Origin: Leuctra nigra | Taxonomy: Eukaryota > Arthropoda > Insecta > Plecoptera > Leuctridae | Length of the DNA: 64,000 bases | Direction of reading: 5' to 3' | Assembly (NCBI GenBank): GCA_934045905.1 | Contig: OW203765.1 | Coordinates: 29,173,997-29,237,996 of the forward strand | Shown here: in pieces, positions 25,401-35,965 of the stretch | How the letters are laid out: every line of letters starts with the position of its first letter | How positions within the stretch are numbered: the stretch's first letter is position 1 | Notes under the pieces: model-generated | The model's input: the letters and a program-made list of their open reading frames with translations, nothing else | Told to the model about the DNA's origin: nothing | Databases searched by the model: none | Made by a program: the position numbers and the translations under genes

Positions 25401-28400
25401 TGGCTTCTGTGTTCGCAAGCTTCGCAGTCTCTCCGGCGTTCCAGTCCCCGCTGGTCATCAGTAAGTGTTCCAGACAGACAGAGTGACAATTACGTGTGGT
25501 TCCTCGTGGCAGTGAACAACCCCATTGGAAGTTGATGTCACTAATGAATGAGTGATCTGAATGAGCAGAATGGCATGATCTGAGAATGATTTGTCTTCCC
25601 TCAGGCATGGAAGTCTCAGCCAGCGAGTCTCGAGCCCACATTGCAATGATGCAGAACTTCGGCTGGACCGCGGGCATCTGCATCATGCCCTTGCTGGCCT
25701 GGCTAACCAGAGACTGGATCCTCTTTACTCTGGTCACCACACTGCCCTGTGTCGTCTTCTTGTTCCTTTACAAGTAAGAAGAACTTCATACTTCCCAGGG
25801 AATAGGGATGCAGTGGGTCCAGGATGGGCCAGGGCGACGCCCTGCCATCTTGATCAAAATCCATTAAATTAATTAATCCATGGTTTACGATTTTATTCTT
25901 AAAAAATGCAAATAAATTGCATCTGAACTTTTGTTACAGTAGATAATTTTAAGATCTATTTTAAAGCTTGGTCCCAAATGTGTAAAATCATTACTAAAAT
26001 TGTCAATTTTTCAAAAAATTCTTCAATACCACAATGGGTGGTATTGCGCTTCAAACCCTCCCGCAGTTCGTGAACGCTATGGATTTTGCTCTTCTTCGGC
26101 GCCCTGGCACTTATTTTACTAGGACTGCACCCCTGGCTGGATTTACAAAGAAGTATTAACTCCTAATACGTATTATCTTTGGTATTATCTTTCATTATCA
26201 TGGTATTTTTGGTATTAAAACAAAAGATAATACGTATTAGCGGATACTACTTTTTGTGAATCTAGTCCCTGGTTTCTTTGACCCCTTTCCTTCCCTTACG
26301 CTTATGGGGCATTTGGAAGAGAAGTTGACCAACCAAATGCCTTGATTCTCATTTACACTTTGGGCCGTGTGAACTACTGGTCCTAGCGTTGTAAATCATT
26401 TGCTTTCTGATTTCTTGCTCATCTAAATAATTTGATTAGTACTTCTAATAGTTACTGTTTTTCTTCTTCCAGACAGTTTCCAGAATCTCCAAGATGGTTG
26501 GCAGCGAAGGGGAAACCTGCCAAATGTTTGAATGTATTGAAATATATCAGCAAAGTGAACAGGACAAAACTCCCCGACGATGCGATCTTGGGACTACAAA
26601 AATTGGCCGAGAGGAAGGAAAAGACGTACGGCATGGCGAGTTTACTGTCGAGTTGGAGACTTGCTAGAAATACGATTATCATTTCTCTCAGTTGGTGAGT
26701 AAAATTACCCGAAGGAAATACTGAATTTGTGTTAGGAACATAGTATTGTAAAATCTTGTCTGAGAATGACCGTTGTCCAGGTTGTCTAGGAGAATGTCCA
26801 GGTTATGTTGCAATTTTACCCTAATAGGGAAGTGAAGTGAAGTTTAGATTTTAGAATAATAAATATTTTATGAAAGTTGAGATGTTGTTGAAGACAGATG
26901 TAGTAGGTATTATTTTTGTTGTGTGATGAATAGTTTTCAAGGAACGAATTTACAAAGTTTGGTAGATTGTAGCTGTCCATGAAACACAATTTGACGTCAC
27001 ACGCCGAGTCGGGCCGTATAGATAATGTTAGCCAGAGCCAGTTCTATGCATCACGTAACACAGGGAACACGGCGTGTGACGTACAGCTTGTTTTTGCAAT
27101 ATAATCTCAACATTCTCCTCTTCCCCATTACGTGACTTATGAAGTTATGATTTCTAGGATTGTAAATGGTTTGGTCTACTATGTGCTCGTACTGAACGTG
27201 ATAAATATGGATGGAAACCCCTTCCTGAACTTCTTCTGGCAATCTCTAGTGGAGCTCCCGGGTTCGATCGTAGGTCGTCTGCTCAGCGACAGATGTGGAA
27301 GAAGATGGGTACAGAGTGGCTGTCTCTTAGCAATGGTCATTATGTGTGGCATTATAGCGGTCACAGTTAGAGGTACGATCATATGAACTGTTGTACGATC
27401 CACAGTGATGAGGAACTTTACCTTTAGACCAATATATCAGAGGAGGAGGTGAAAAGAAACATGAAATTCGATATGGAAAAAAATCCGAATTTTGAAATTA
27501 GAAAATTAATTTTTAGTGGAAACGATACAAATACATTTTTTTCTTCTAATTAGTAAATTGAACTCAAGTGCTTGGGCTTTAAACCCAGACCCAGCTGATT
27601 CTATCAGCACGGCACATGGCGAATATTACAAAACTAATGCATATTATAAAAATCTGCCCAATTGTAAATTTGATGAATTTGGAAAATTAATATTTTATAT
27701 GATTTTTGTTACCTACAGATTGTATAGGCTCTTTGCGATTAATATTTAAACATATAGTGGTATTCTATAGTAATTTATTGCTGAGATCTCAATAAACATT
27801 ATATTTATTTCAGATCCAAGTTTATCAACCCTGACGATGGCTCTGGTAGTTTTCTTCAAGTTTTGGAACACTGTGACGTTCTATGTGGTGTACTTGCAAG
27901 CTATTGAAATCTACCCTACTTGCGTGCGGCAATCTGGCACCGCATGCGGGTCTTTGATTGCCAGTATCTTTGGTGTTCTGGGACCTTACATCGTTTACCT
28001 TGTAAGTTTAGATAAACAATAGCAAGTTACCTCTTGCTCTCCTGGGTTCGATTCCCCGTCCTTAGCAAGAAATGTTGAGAAGGTTCCCTACATGCCTTGA
28101 CCGCCTCCTTCCCAACGTCCATCCTTATCAGTTGCAGATCAACAATAAGACCTTTAGAGTTGGTTAAGTAAAACCTTGTAAAGTCTTTGTAAACTCTACC
28201 AAATCACACTATTATTCATTGAACTCGGTGACTTGTTAATTAATTAATAACTAAACTCAAGAATAGCAGCGCAAACATTAATACCATTTACAACACTGGG
28301 GCCAGATTCACAAAAAGTATTATCTATCTTTGATATTATCTTTCATTTAACATGGTGTTTTGTTTTTGGTATTAAATCAAAAGATAGTACGTATTAGGAG

Positions 28401-28948
28401 ATAATACTTTTTGTGAATCTGGCCTCTGCAGTGTATAGAATTTGTTATCAATACTCCTTGAGAGCTTTTACGTTTGATTTCTTTTATCATTATTGACAAT
28501 GGCATGGTGTTTGTATTCGGTATTTGCCTAGCTTTTGGGTAAACACGGTCAAAATTCAGTATAATTTTAAAATATAAGTTAGTTCTGATTGACTTTTGTA
28601 GGTGCTATAATTTAGTTATTTCATCTTGATTTGAGGCCCTAATTATTTCTAAACAGACACGTATTTTCAATGTATAAAATACTCTTCTAAAGTGTGTTTC
28701 TGTTCTAGGGCACTGCCTACGACAGCAGATACCCCTACCTGGTTCTTGGACTGCTCGCCACTGTTGGTGGAATAGCAACTTCATTCCTGCCAGAAACCCT
28801 GCATCAGAAACTGCCGGAAACTTTGCACGACGCGCAACACTTTGGGGAAGACCAGCCGTACTGGCAGTTCAACTATTCTAAAGTCAAACAAGAAGATAGT
28901 TCAGAAGATACACAAAACTATGGATCAAATTCAGGATATAGACTTTAA
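22426..28948 (+). CDS. SLC22-family organic cation/anion transporter, complete, 577 aa
   Basis: Nine exons: 22426-22694, 23203-23312, 23826-23988, 24349-24506, 25605-25773, 26473-26694, 27158-27372, 27814-28001 and 28709-28948. All phases agree and yield 577 residues, usual for SLC22. I chose ATG 22426 because the upstream in-frame sequence lacks another ATG. The protein has a cytosolic N-terminus, TM1 at about 38-61, a large extracellular loop with Cys residues and N-glycosylation sequons (NFT, NSS, NIT, NST), the MFS motif GQLGDTFGRRP, the SLC22 signature FPESPRWL and the second motif GRLLSDRCGRR. It is expected in the plasma membrane, moving organic ions; the substrate cannot be told. A diverged tandem paralogue lies at 6440-10960. 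Intron 4 begins with an array that repeats the end of exon 4. Confidence 0.9.
24425..25510 (+). repeat. 106-bp tandem array copying the 3' half of transporter exon 4 plus its splice donor
   Basis: Units start at 24425, 24531, 24637, 24743, 24849, 24955, 25061, 25167, 25273 and 25379, with a partial eleventh at 25485-25510. Each contains about 82 bp of exon 4 coding sequence (from DNYVWFLVAS to SPLVI), the donor ATCAGTAAGT and about 20 bp of intron ending in ACAGAGT. The first unit is the real exon end. Later units have no upstream acceptor, 106 is not a multiple of three, and each reads into TGA if unspliced. Units differ by only a few substitutions. Confidence 0.97.
26137..26266. mobile_element. 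Small palindromic MITE, copy 1 (transporter intron 5)
   Basis: CTGGATTTACAAAGAAGTAT on the left is a diverged inverted copy of the right end (ACTTTTTGTGAATCTAG). The interior (AAGATAATACGTATTAG) matches copy 2 at 28300-28424. Confidence 0.7.
26811..26985 (+). repeat. Partial copy of the AATAGGGAAGT repeat (transporter intron 6)
   Basis: CTAATAGGGAAGTGAAG through TTATGAAAGTTGAGATGTTG to TTTACAAAGTTTGGTAGAT matches the outer element at 37633-38753. It lacks the 691-bp insert found there and so provides an empty-site comparison. Confidence 0.75.
28300..28424. mobile_element. Small palindromic MITE, copy 2 (transporter intron 8)
   Basis: GGCCAGATTCACAAAAAGTA at 28300 and its inverse ending at 28424 form near-perfect ends around the same AAGATAGTACGTATTAG interior as copy 1. 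About 125 bp; non-coding. Confidence 0.8.
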
Positions 28949-28989
28949 TGAATAATTGCAGTTAAAATAGAAAATCATATTTATTGTGA

Positions 28990-28995
28990 AATAAA
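28990..28995 (+). terminator. Poly(A) signal of the complete transporter
   Basis: AATAAA lies 42 bp after the TAA stop in an AT-rich 3' flank. Confidence 0.55.
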
Positions 28996-30284
28996 ATAAT
29001 AATATTAATATTTAATATTGAAATAATATTTATCATATTTATCATACGTATTTATTTATTGTGGTATTATTTATTGCCCTGTTCAATAGGTACTTTTTAG
29101 TTCATAAGCCCTGATATTGTCAATTGCAATAACTTTTTGTGTACAGAAGAAGGAGAATATAGAGGCATACATTTACCTTTTTGTACCTTGTACCATTATA
29201 CGTTTGTTTATCAATTATCAATATCAAATATCAAAGAAATTGAGTCCATTTTTGTGTATCCCTTTCTCCTTATTCTCGTATTATTTTCTATTACTCTCTC
29301 GGTATGAACACTTTGATTCAATTAGTTATGAATGTATTTAAAAAAAGCGTTCACTAATCAATCAAGTAATGATTGATTGTTATTTTATAAGAGTAAAGAT
29401 TTCTCTCAGTTTCTTATTATCTTGCACATTAGCACATACTAAGATCATTGTCACTTTCATGATGTAATGAAGTTGTTGATGACAGAAACACATTCCTTGT
29501 GTAATGACTAATACTAACTAACTAATAAGCGAAATAAATTCAATGATTGATCACGATCAATCCATTCCAAACAAAATTGTAAACAACAATCGCACAGATC
29601 AGAAAATAATCATAACAAAATATTTCTCTTATTTTATATGTACTTTATAGATGACTCGAGAGCTAGATAAATTTGTATCTATGAATGATTGTGATTGAAT
29701 GAGGTCAAAATAAGAACGATAATTTGAATCAGAACCTTCCCATCAATTGCTTCTACCGACTGAAGAAACACGAGAACTTCTCAGACAGAATGCCTCCTCT
29801 GAAATCAAACTCACGTCCATGCAGATCAAGCCAAGAGCTTTCTGATCTCGTAAATCCTTTTCGTTTATGCAAATTTCATCATCAATACTTCCTACTAAAA
29901 AAATATGTAGGAATCAGCTGCAGCATTTAATGCAACTCATGTACTCTCTTTAAAGAAAGCCGCCACATAAATCGTACATTCAACCAAAGTACTTCCACAG
30001 CTATTTATATTAACTGCATAGATTTCAAGCACCAAATTTGGCACACGTTTATTCTCTTCAATTTATTGGCTATTAGGCCCAAGGCTGAAGACAATGCTCG
30101 CTGCATAATAATCCAATAAAGAATACTTAGCCCAGTTCCACGACCAACAAACAATGACTCCTGATTCAGAACTGGGCAAAGATAAAGTTGAACTTCAACG
30201 CCCTCGCCGTATGGAGGTGAACCGGTTATCCATGGTGTAAAATATAAAATTATGTGACACTTCAACTTGTATTGTAGATATAAT
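28996..30284. other. AT-rich intergenic stretch
   Basis: I see no gene, RNA or clear element between the transporter 3' end and the composite element. Open frames here are short and lack splice or codon support. Confidence 0.5.
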
Positions 30285-31221
30285 CTAGTGGAGCGGTCGC
30301 TCCACGCCAGCCAAGTCGTACGGCGCGCGCACACTCTCATATAAAGGCTGGAGCAAACCCACTTTTACTGTAAGCATCAAAGTGGCATTTTCGGCCTACT
30401 GGATCTTAAAATTGAGAAATCTCACATTGTTGCGAAATATCTTAATTTCGAGCTATGGCCCACCCTACAACATATACCAAATTTGGGAACAATAGTTTAC
30501 GCCCTTTGCGCGCTAGAGGGCCGTGAAAACAGTGTTTTAGGGCGGTTTTCATAATAATAATCTTAGTAGTAGTAGTAGGCTGGAGCTAAAATCCGGTAAA
30601 CAGGCCACAGCCTAAACGGCTGAACCGATTGATCTCACATTTTTACCACGTGTGCACTTTTGGCGTCTGATTTAACCTTGTCCCCATGAATTTTTTGTGC
30701 CGCCATTTTGAAACCGGAAGTGACGTCATATCTCGTCAACGGTTGGACCGATCGGAACGAAATTTGCGCCAATCGTTTCAGACGGTCATCTATATGGATT
30801 ATCAATATCAAAAGACTGAACATTATTTTAAATAAACCGGAAATGACGTCATGAAATTTGAAATACATCGATTTGCATTTCAGCAACAACTGTTGATCCG
30901 ATTGTCTTGATATTTATGTAACGTTTGTACTTTTGATATTTCATTTGACTTGTTATAAAACCAACCGGAAGCCGCCATTTTGAAACCGGAAGTGACATCA
31001 TGTCTCAAAAACGGCTAAACAGATTAGAACAAAACCAGCGCTAAACGATTTAGACGGTCAACTTTATGTAATCAGTAAAATTTGATGATTCAAATATCGA
31101 AACCGGAAATGACGTCACACATTTTATGACCTATACCGGAAATGACGTCATAAATATGCTAAATGACGCTAAATTCACCACTTTATACTTTAAAACAGAT
31201 ATAAGTAAACGTACTTTGTAA

Positions 31222-31790
31222 ATAATTATAAATTCAAGGTTGCAGTGTTCTCGGCGGCCATTTTTAAAACCGGAAGTGACGTCATATATCGTAAACGGTT
31301 GTACCGATTGCAACCTAAGTTTGGAAATGTGTTGGACTAATAATTATGAATTCAAGACGACATTATTTTCGGCCGCCATTGTTAAAACCGGAAGTGACGT
31401 CAAATATCGAAAATGGCTGTACCGATTGCAATCAAATTTTGGAAATGTGTTGTACTAATAATTATGAATTCAAGACGACATTATTTTCGGCCGCCATTGT
31501 TAAAACCGGAAGTGACGTCATATATCGAAAATGGCTGTACCGATTGCAACCAAATTTTGGAAATGTGTTGTACTAATAATTATGAATTCAAGACGACATT
31601 ATTTTCGGCCGCCATTGTTAAAACCGGAAGTGACGTCATATATCAAAAACGGCTGTACCGATTGCAACCAAATTTTGGAAATGTGTAGGAGTAATAATTA
31701 TGAATTCAAGACGACATTATTTTCGGCCGCCATTGCTAAAACCGGAAGTGACGTCATATATCGAAAACGGCTGGACCGATTGTAACGAAA
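31222..31790 (+). repeat. 118-bp tandem repeats carrying ETS/CRE composite sites
   Basis: CCGGAAGTGACGTCA occurs at 31270, 31388, 31506, 31624 and 31742, exactly 118 bp apart. Each unit also has CGGCCGCCATTGTTAAAA before the motif and GGCTGTACCGATTG after it. Older, diverged units with the same motif continue leftward to 30714. Confidence 0.93.
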
Positions 31791-32660
31791 CTTAAAGCTA
31801 TTCTTCTTGGATAATTATTTTAATCTTATATACCAAACGCAACTTTTCTAAGTATCCAAATCGGCATAGGCGTATTTTTTTAAAGAAATAAGTTCTTGCA
31901 CGGACACAAGCTGTGCTACAAGCTGTATGAATAAACTAACAAAAGAAGTGATATCCCAGAAAAAAACACTCCGTGTAAAAAAGGCAGCCAAGTCTCTTTA
32001 CTTTAAAAAAATTCAACACCGAAAAGGAGTGATATCAAAAAAGGAGCCAAGTCAATGACATTTCCAAATATTTAATCGTATCTTTGAAATAAAAGTATAA
32101 ACACCGAGAAATACTTTACAAAAGGACTTGGCGCATCGTTTTTTTAAAGACATTTTTCTATTCATAAGCATGTGCCATTTATATACAACCGTCATTTTGA
32201 ATGTTTAGAATAATAGGGAAACATCTTTCAATTAGGTACATATTATACATACCTTCTGTAAAATATTTTCTATATGAATATATACGCTATGAAACTTGTT
32301 GTCTATGCTTTCTATAAATATACACAATAGTTATCTTCGTAATATTGTTTCGTGGTGAATATAATTAAGTCTCATGCGTTATACCTTCTCATCATGTAAC
32401 AATTTCTATTAATACACATTTTATAAAAATACATTTCACAAAGAAGACAGTCATATTGAATTTCTATTAAAAAATTTAACTTTATACACTTGACACTTCA
32501 AAAATATATAATTGTGTTCCATTAGTTAGTAATTATTTGACAACGTTTCATGATTTCCTTCAGTCAAGATCAAATTATGAAAAGATACCAGTCTAATATC
32601 GCCATATTAACAGTACTGCAAGAATATGTATGAGCCCACTTCCAATTGATATGAAGGGAT

Positions 32661-32780
32661 GTGTGTTGTGAAAAATATCCGACCGAACCGGGGCACGAAC
32701 TTGGGACCTCTCACTTGCCGGGCGAGAGCTCTACCAACTGAGCTACCCGATCGGACGGGCGGACATTAGACACAACACAC
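32661..32780 (-). repeat. tRNA-like sequence inside an inverted repeat, copy 1
   Basis: GTGTGTTGTG at 32661 and CACAACACAC ending at 32780 bracket the tRNA-like body. Further inward the arms pair imperfectly (ATATCCGACCG against CGGGCGGACAT). The layout parallels the hairpin at 61729-61880. Confidence 0.7.
32681..32752 (-). tRNA. tRNA-like (degenerate, anticodon-loop GGC), probably a pseudogene or SINE head
   Basis: On the minus strand, the acceptor GATCGGG pairs with TTCGGTC (several G-U pairs), the D arm is GCTC/GAGC with a TAGCTCAGTTGG A box, and the anticodon stem CTCGC/GTGAG encloses CCGGCAA. Position 33 is C where U is expected, and the T stem has two mismatches. GGC would be Ala, but function is doubtful. 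Confidence 0.5.
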
Positions 32781-33235
32781 TGATGAGGATCCTGACTCCT
32801 GACTCCATGGAAGTTTTCCAAAGAAACCTACATTCTCACCACTTCCAATTGTTATGTAATTCTTTCACCCTTATATTACTTATATATTACAGCATAAAAT
32901 CATGCTTCTATCGCCATTGACAAAACTATAAAATAGTCATTACTAAAAGTAGCTTGATTCATAGATTCTGGCTCTAATAGAAAGAGGAAAATGTACCTAC
33001 TTGTAAATTTCTTTCCACTTTTAGGATAGAATGATGTCTTTAAAAAAACGATGCGCCAAGTCCTTTTGTAAAGTATTTCTCGGTGTTTATACTTTTATTT
33101 CAAAGATACGATTAAATATTTGGAAATGTCATTGACTTGGCTCCTTTTTTGATATCACTCCTTTTCGGTGTTGAATTTTTTTAAAGTAAAGAGACTTGGC
33201 TGCCTTTTTTACACGGAGTGTTTTTTTCTGGGATA

Positions 33236-35656
33236 CATAATACGCCGTCTGGTTGTTGTATATTATTAAAATCTTGAGGTTTATTTTGCTGTTTGCAACT
33301 GATGTCAGCGACTGGTTTGTGTTGAATATGAATAAGCAACGAGTGATATTTGTTTGGAAGGAGTATTTATGTTGGATATTAAAACATGGCCAATATCATG
33401 CGAAAGAGAAATTATGAATATTAAAATATGTGAAATGTGCAAAGGAGTTATGGAATGGGCATTCCAGTTTCTAGCTGAAATAAATGATTTTTTTAAAAAA
33501 TGATGATGAAATCGGGTATAAGTGGATGTTTGGGGAGAGCCCGTCTGCATTTATGGGTCCGTAACAATACTCTGATAATTTAGTGGGTTCATGTTCATGA
33601 CATGGAAAATATTCCAGGTTACTATATATTATTTTGCCTTCACTTACAAAAATAACGAAACCAAAGCCATACGTAGGACTCAATGAAAAAAATATTAGAG
33701 ATGAGGCAAATTACTTATTTCCTAGAATACAACTATGAAACAATTCCTAAGCTCTCCTAAACTCTCTTGATATACTCTTGATACTCTCTCTCTCTTTATA
33801 GATTGGAATTCCAAGAGGGTACAAACGCCCCCCCCCCCTCCCCCTAATTGTAGACGTCATTAAGACATCAGAATGTAGCTAATCATTTCGAACCCATTTT
33901 CATTGGAGCTTTGTAACAAGTGAAATTATGTAGATGAATCTTGTGAATAGATAAGAATACGAGAACGTAATATAAGTGATATCCATTCTCAATTCCGTCA
34001 CGTCCCCTAAATCTCCTCAAATTGTGTGTCCAGTCAAATTACAACGAAACGAACCCAGCTCTGTATCGATGGTATTTCTTTTTCAATCTCTTCCTCTATT
34101 GATTGTTGATATCGTGAGCAACATAATAAGATTAAAAAGAAGAAAAATCTTCGATCCTACAGCAAATATCTTGAAATAGTTCGTTGTAATCGAAACCCCG
34201 GCAATCATCTTCTGAAACCCGTGTCGAAAACTGACCATACGATCTAAGAAGCCTTTACAAATTGGAATTCAACTCCCCCAAAATCCCTTAATTTCGGGAT
34301 CAGCACGATTCCCTGATGTATTGACACAAACATTGAAAGCAAAGAATGAAAGGAACTGCAATTTGAAGTGATCAAATCCTGATCAGAATGATTGACAAAT
34401 ACGATTTTTTAAGAGAGATTTAGGTTAGATTTCCGGCTTAGTTGTCATTTGATCTAGAAAATAAGCCGAAAAGAAAACAATTTAAAATCTGGACACGGTT
34501 TGTGTACTAATTTCTGAACAGAATGTCACAATTTTGAATTAATTATTTAATTTCATAGTGTCGATAAAAGTATGTTATTAAATAATTCAGACACAAGAAT
34601 TCGGACGTCAGAAAAAAATCATACATAAAATTAAACTTGTAATTCCAGTAACTAAAAGAAGGATGACGGCAAAACTAAAAACGCCGATTGATGATCTACT
34701 AATCCGAAATGAAATCGGTCCATATAGCTCTTTTTTCGCCCATTGAACGGACTAGCTTCAAAAGACACCGCTCCCCATTCCCCTTCTTTAAATACGTGCG
34801 CCAATGTGGCAAATCTCCGAACTAAATGCACCACAAGAATACAAAATAGTAGATAAACCATCGAATCGAGAGAGAACAAAAAAACTACCGATCGGTCATT
34901 CCTGTTTGGTTTAGCAAACAATGGTTATTCTGCAGGCAATTTCGTCGTCTCTTTTGACCGTGCAGGAAAACGTGTTCGGCCATTGGTGCATCGCTTTATA
35001 GAGAAGTTCTTGCTGTTTTACTTGTTTTGGTCAGATGTTGGAAATATTTACAGTATATTGCGGTGTAAATCTCTGCTGGCTAAAGCGTGCAGGTGGTGTT
35101 GCTGCATGAAGAATATCATGTTACTAATTTGCTACCTGTAGCTAACTGCTAATTTAAATGAGCTACAATTGCATTTTTACAATCCCGTAGATCTTTTCCT
35201 TATCAGAAAACAGATCAAAGGAACGACTATTTTTTTAGTTTTATCTCAGAGGTAATTAAGGCCCGATATATCAATTTCAATGATTCTTGAGGTGAAGTCT
35301 ATCTACACTTATTTGTAATGGTGACATAAGTAATCATAATGTAAGAGAAATAGAATGTATTTGTTCAAATTGCAGACTGCAGTCTAATTGCAATTGATAG
35401 GTCTTGTTTACATGATTCTAAAAGTGTGCACCATATAGTTTATTTTTTTACTTTTTCAACTTCTCAACTATTATTTCTTGCAGCTCCCGACTTATCTAAT
35501 GAGTTTTCAACAGGTGGTATAGAAAAATCAGTTTGATTTTGGGTATAACTTTTAAAAAGCACACGTAGGTAGTATTGTTTTACATCTTTCCTTATAGAAA
35601 AGAGGATGTTCATAAGAGTCTACGATACTTGATGAAATCCATGTCTTATGAAGCAC
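33236..35656. other. Intergenic stretch without recognised gene
   Basis: AT-rich sequence, with a C-run near 33829-33840 and open frames no longer than about 90 codons, none resembling a known protein. Confidence 0.5.
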
Positions 35657-35965
35657 AAAAAGGCGGCCCCTACTTTTTTCTAAACGGCTTTACCGATTGT
35701 CTTCAAATTTTCACAGGTTATAGATAAAGAGTAGATCTGTGTCTCTAGTGGCCCCAAAGTTTAATTTTTTGTTTAGTTATTTCGGGGCAGAGGTGCCAAA
35801 AAGACTCAAATATTGCCCATGTTAGCACTTCCTCAAAACGAGAAAAAACATTTTTTATCATTTTTTTCGATCACTAGAGACACAGATTTACTCTTTATCT
35901 CTATGCTGTTAAATTTTGAAAACAATCGGTCAAGCCGTTAAGAAAAAAGTAGGGGCCGCTTTTTT
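35657..35965. mobile_element. Foldback/MITE with about 94-bp arms
   Basis: Left arm 35657-35750 (GCGGCCCCTACTTTTTTCT onward) is an inverted copy of 35872-35965. The arms include ACGGCTTTACCGATTGTCTT, the short module seen in other repeat families here. Confidence 0.85.

Larger units (their letters stand above)
30285..33235 (-). mobile_element. Composite element A: terminal hairpin, ETS/CRE array, 200-bp inverted repeats
   Basis: Read on the minus strand, the element starts at 33235 with CCCAGAAAAAAACACTCCG, holds inverted arms of about 200 bp (33034-33235 and 31952-32152), then an array of CCGGAAGTGACGTCA-type motifs, and ends in the hairpin GTGGAGCGACCGCTCCAC followed by CTAG (30285-30305). 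A second copy at 51968-54322 has the same order. Hairpin plus CTAG resembles a Helitron 3' end (hairpin plus CTRR), but no convincing TC 5' end or rolling-circle protein is present. The centre between the arms differs from copy B and holds a tRNA-like hairpin. Confidence 0.75.

Noticed and set aside
24511..25486. Series of overlapping 77-codon open frames
   Set aside because: Produced by the 106-bp array; each merely reads the exon 4 fragment through its donor into TGA in another frame.
24425..25510. CRISPR-like regular array
   Set aside because: Contiguous 106-bp tandem copies without unique spacers, in a eukaryotic gene.
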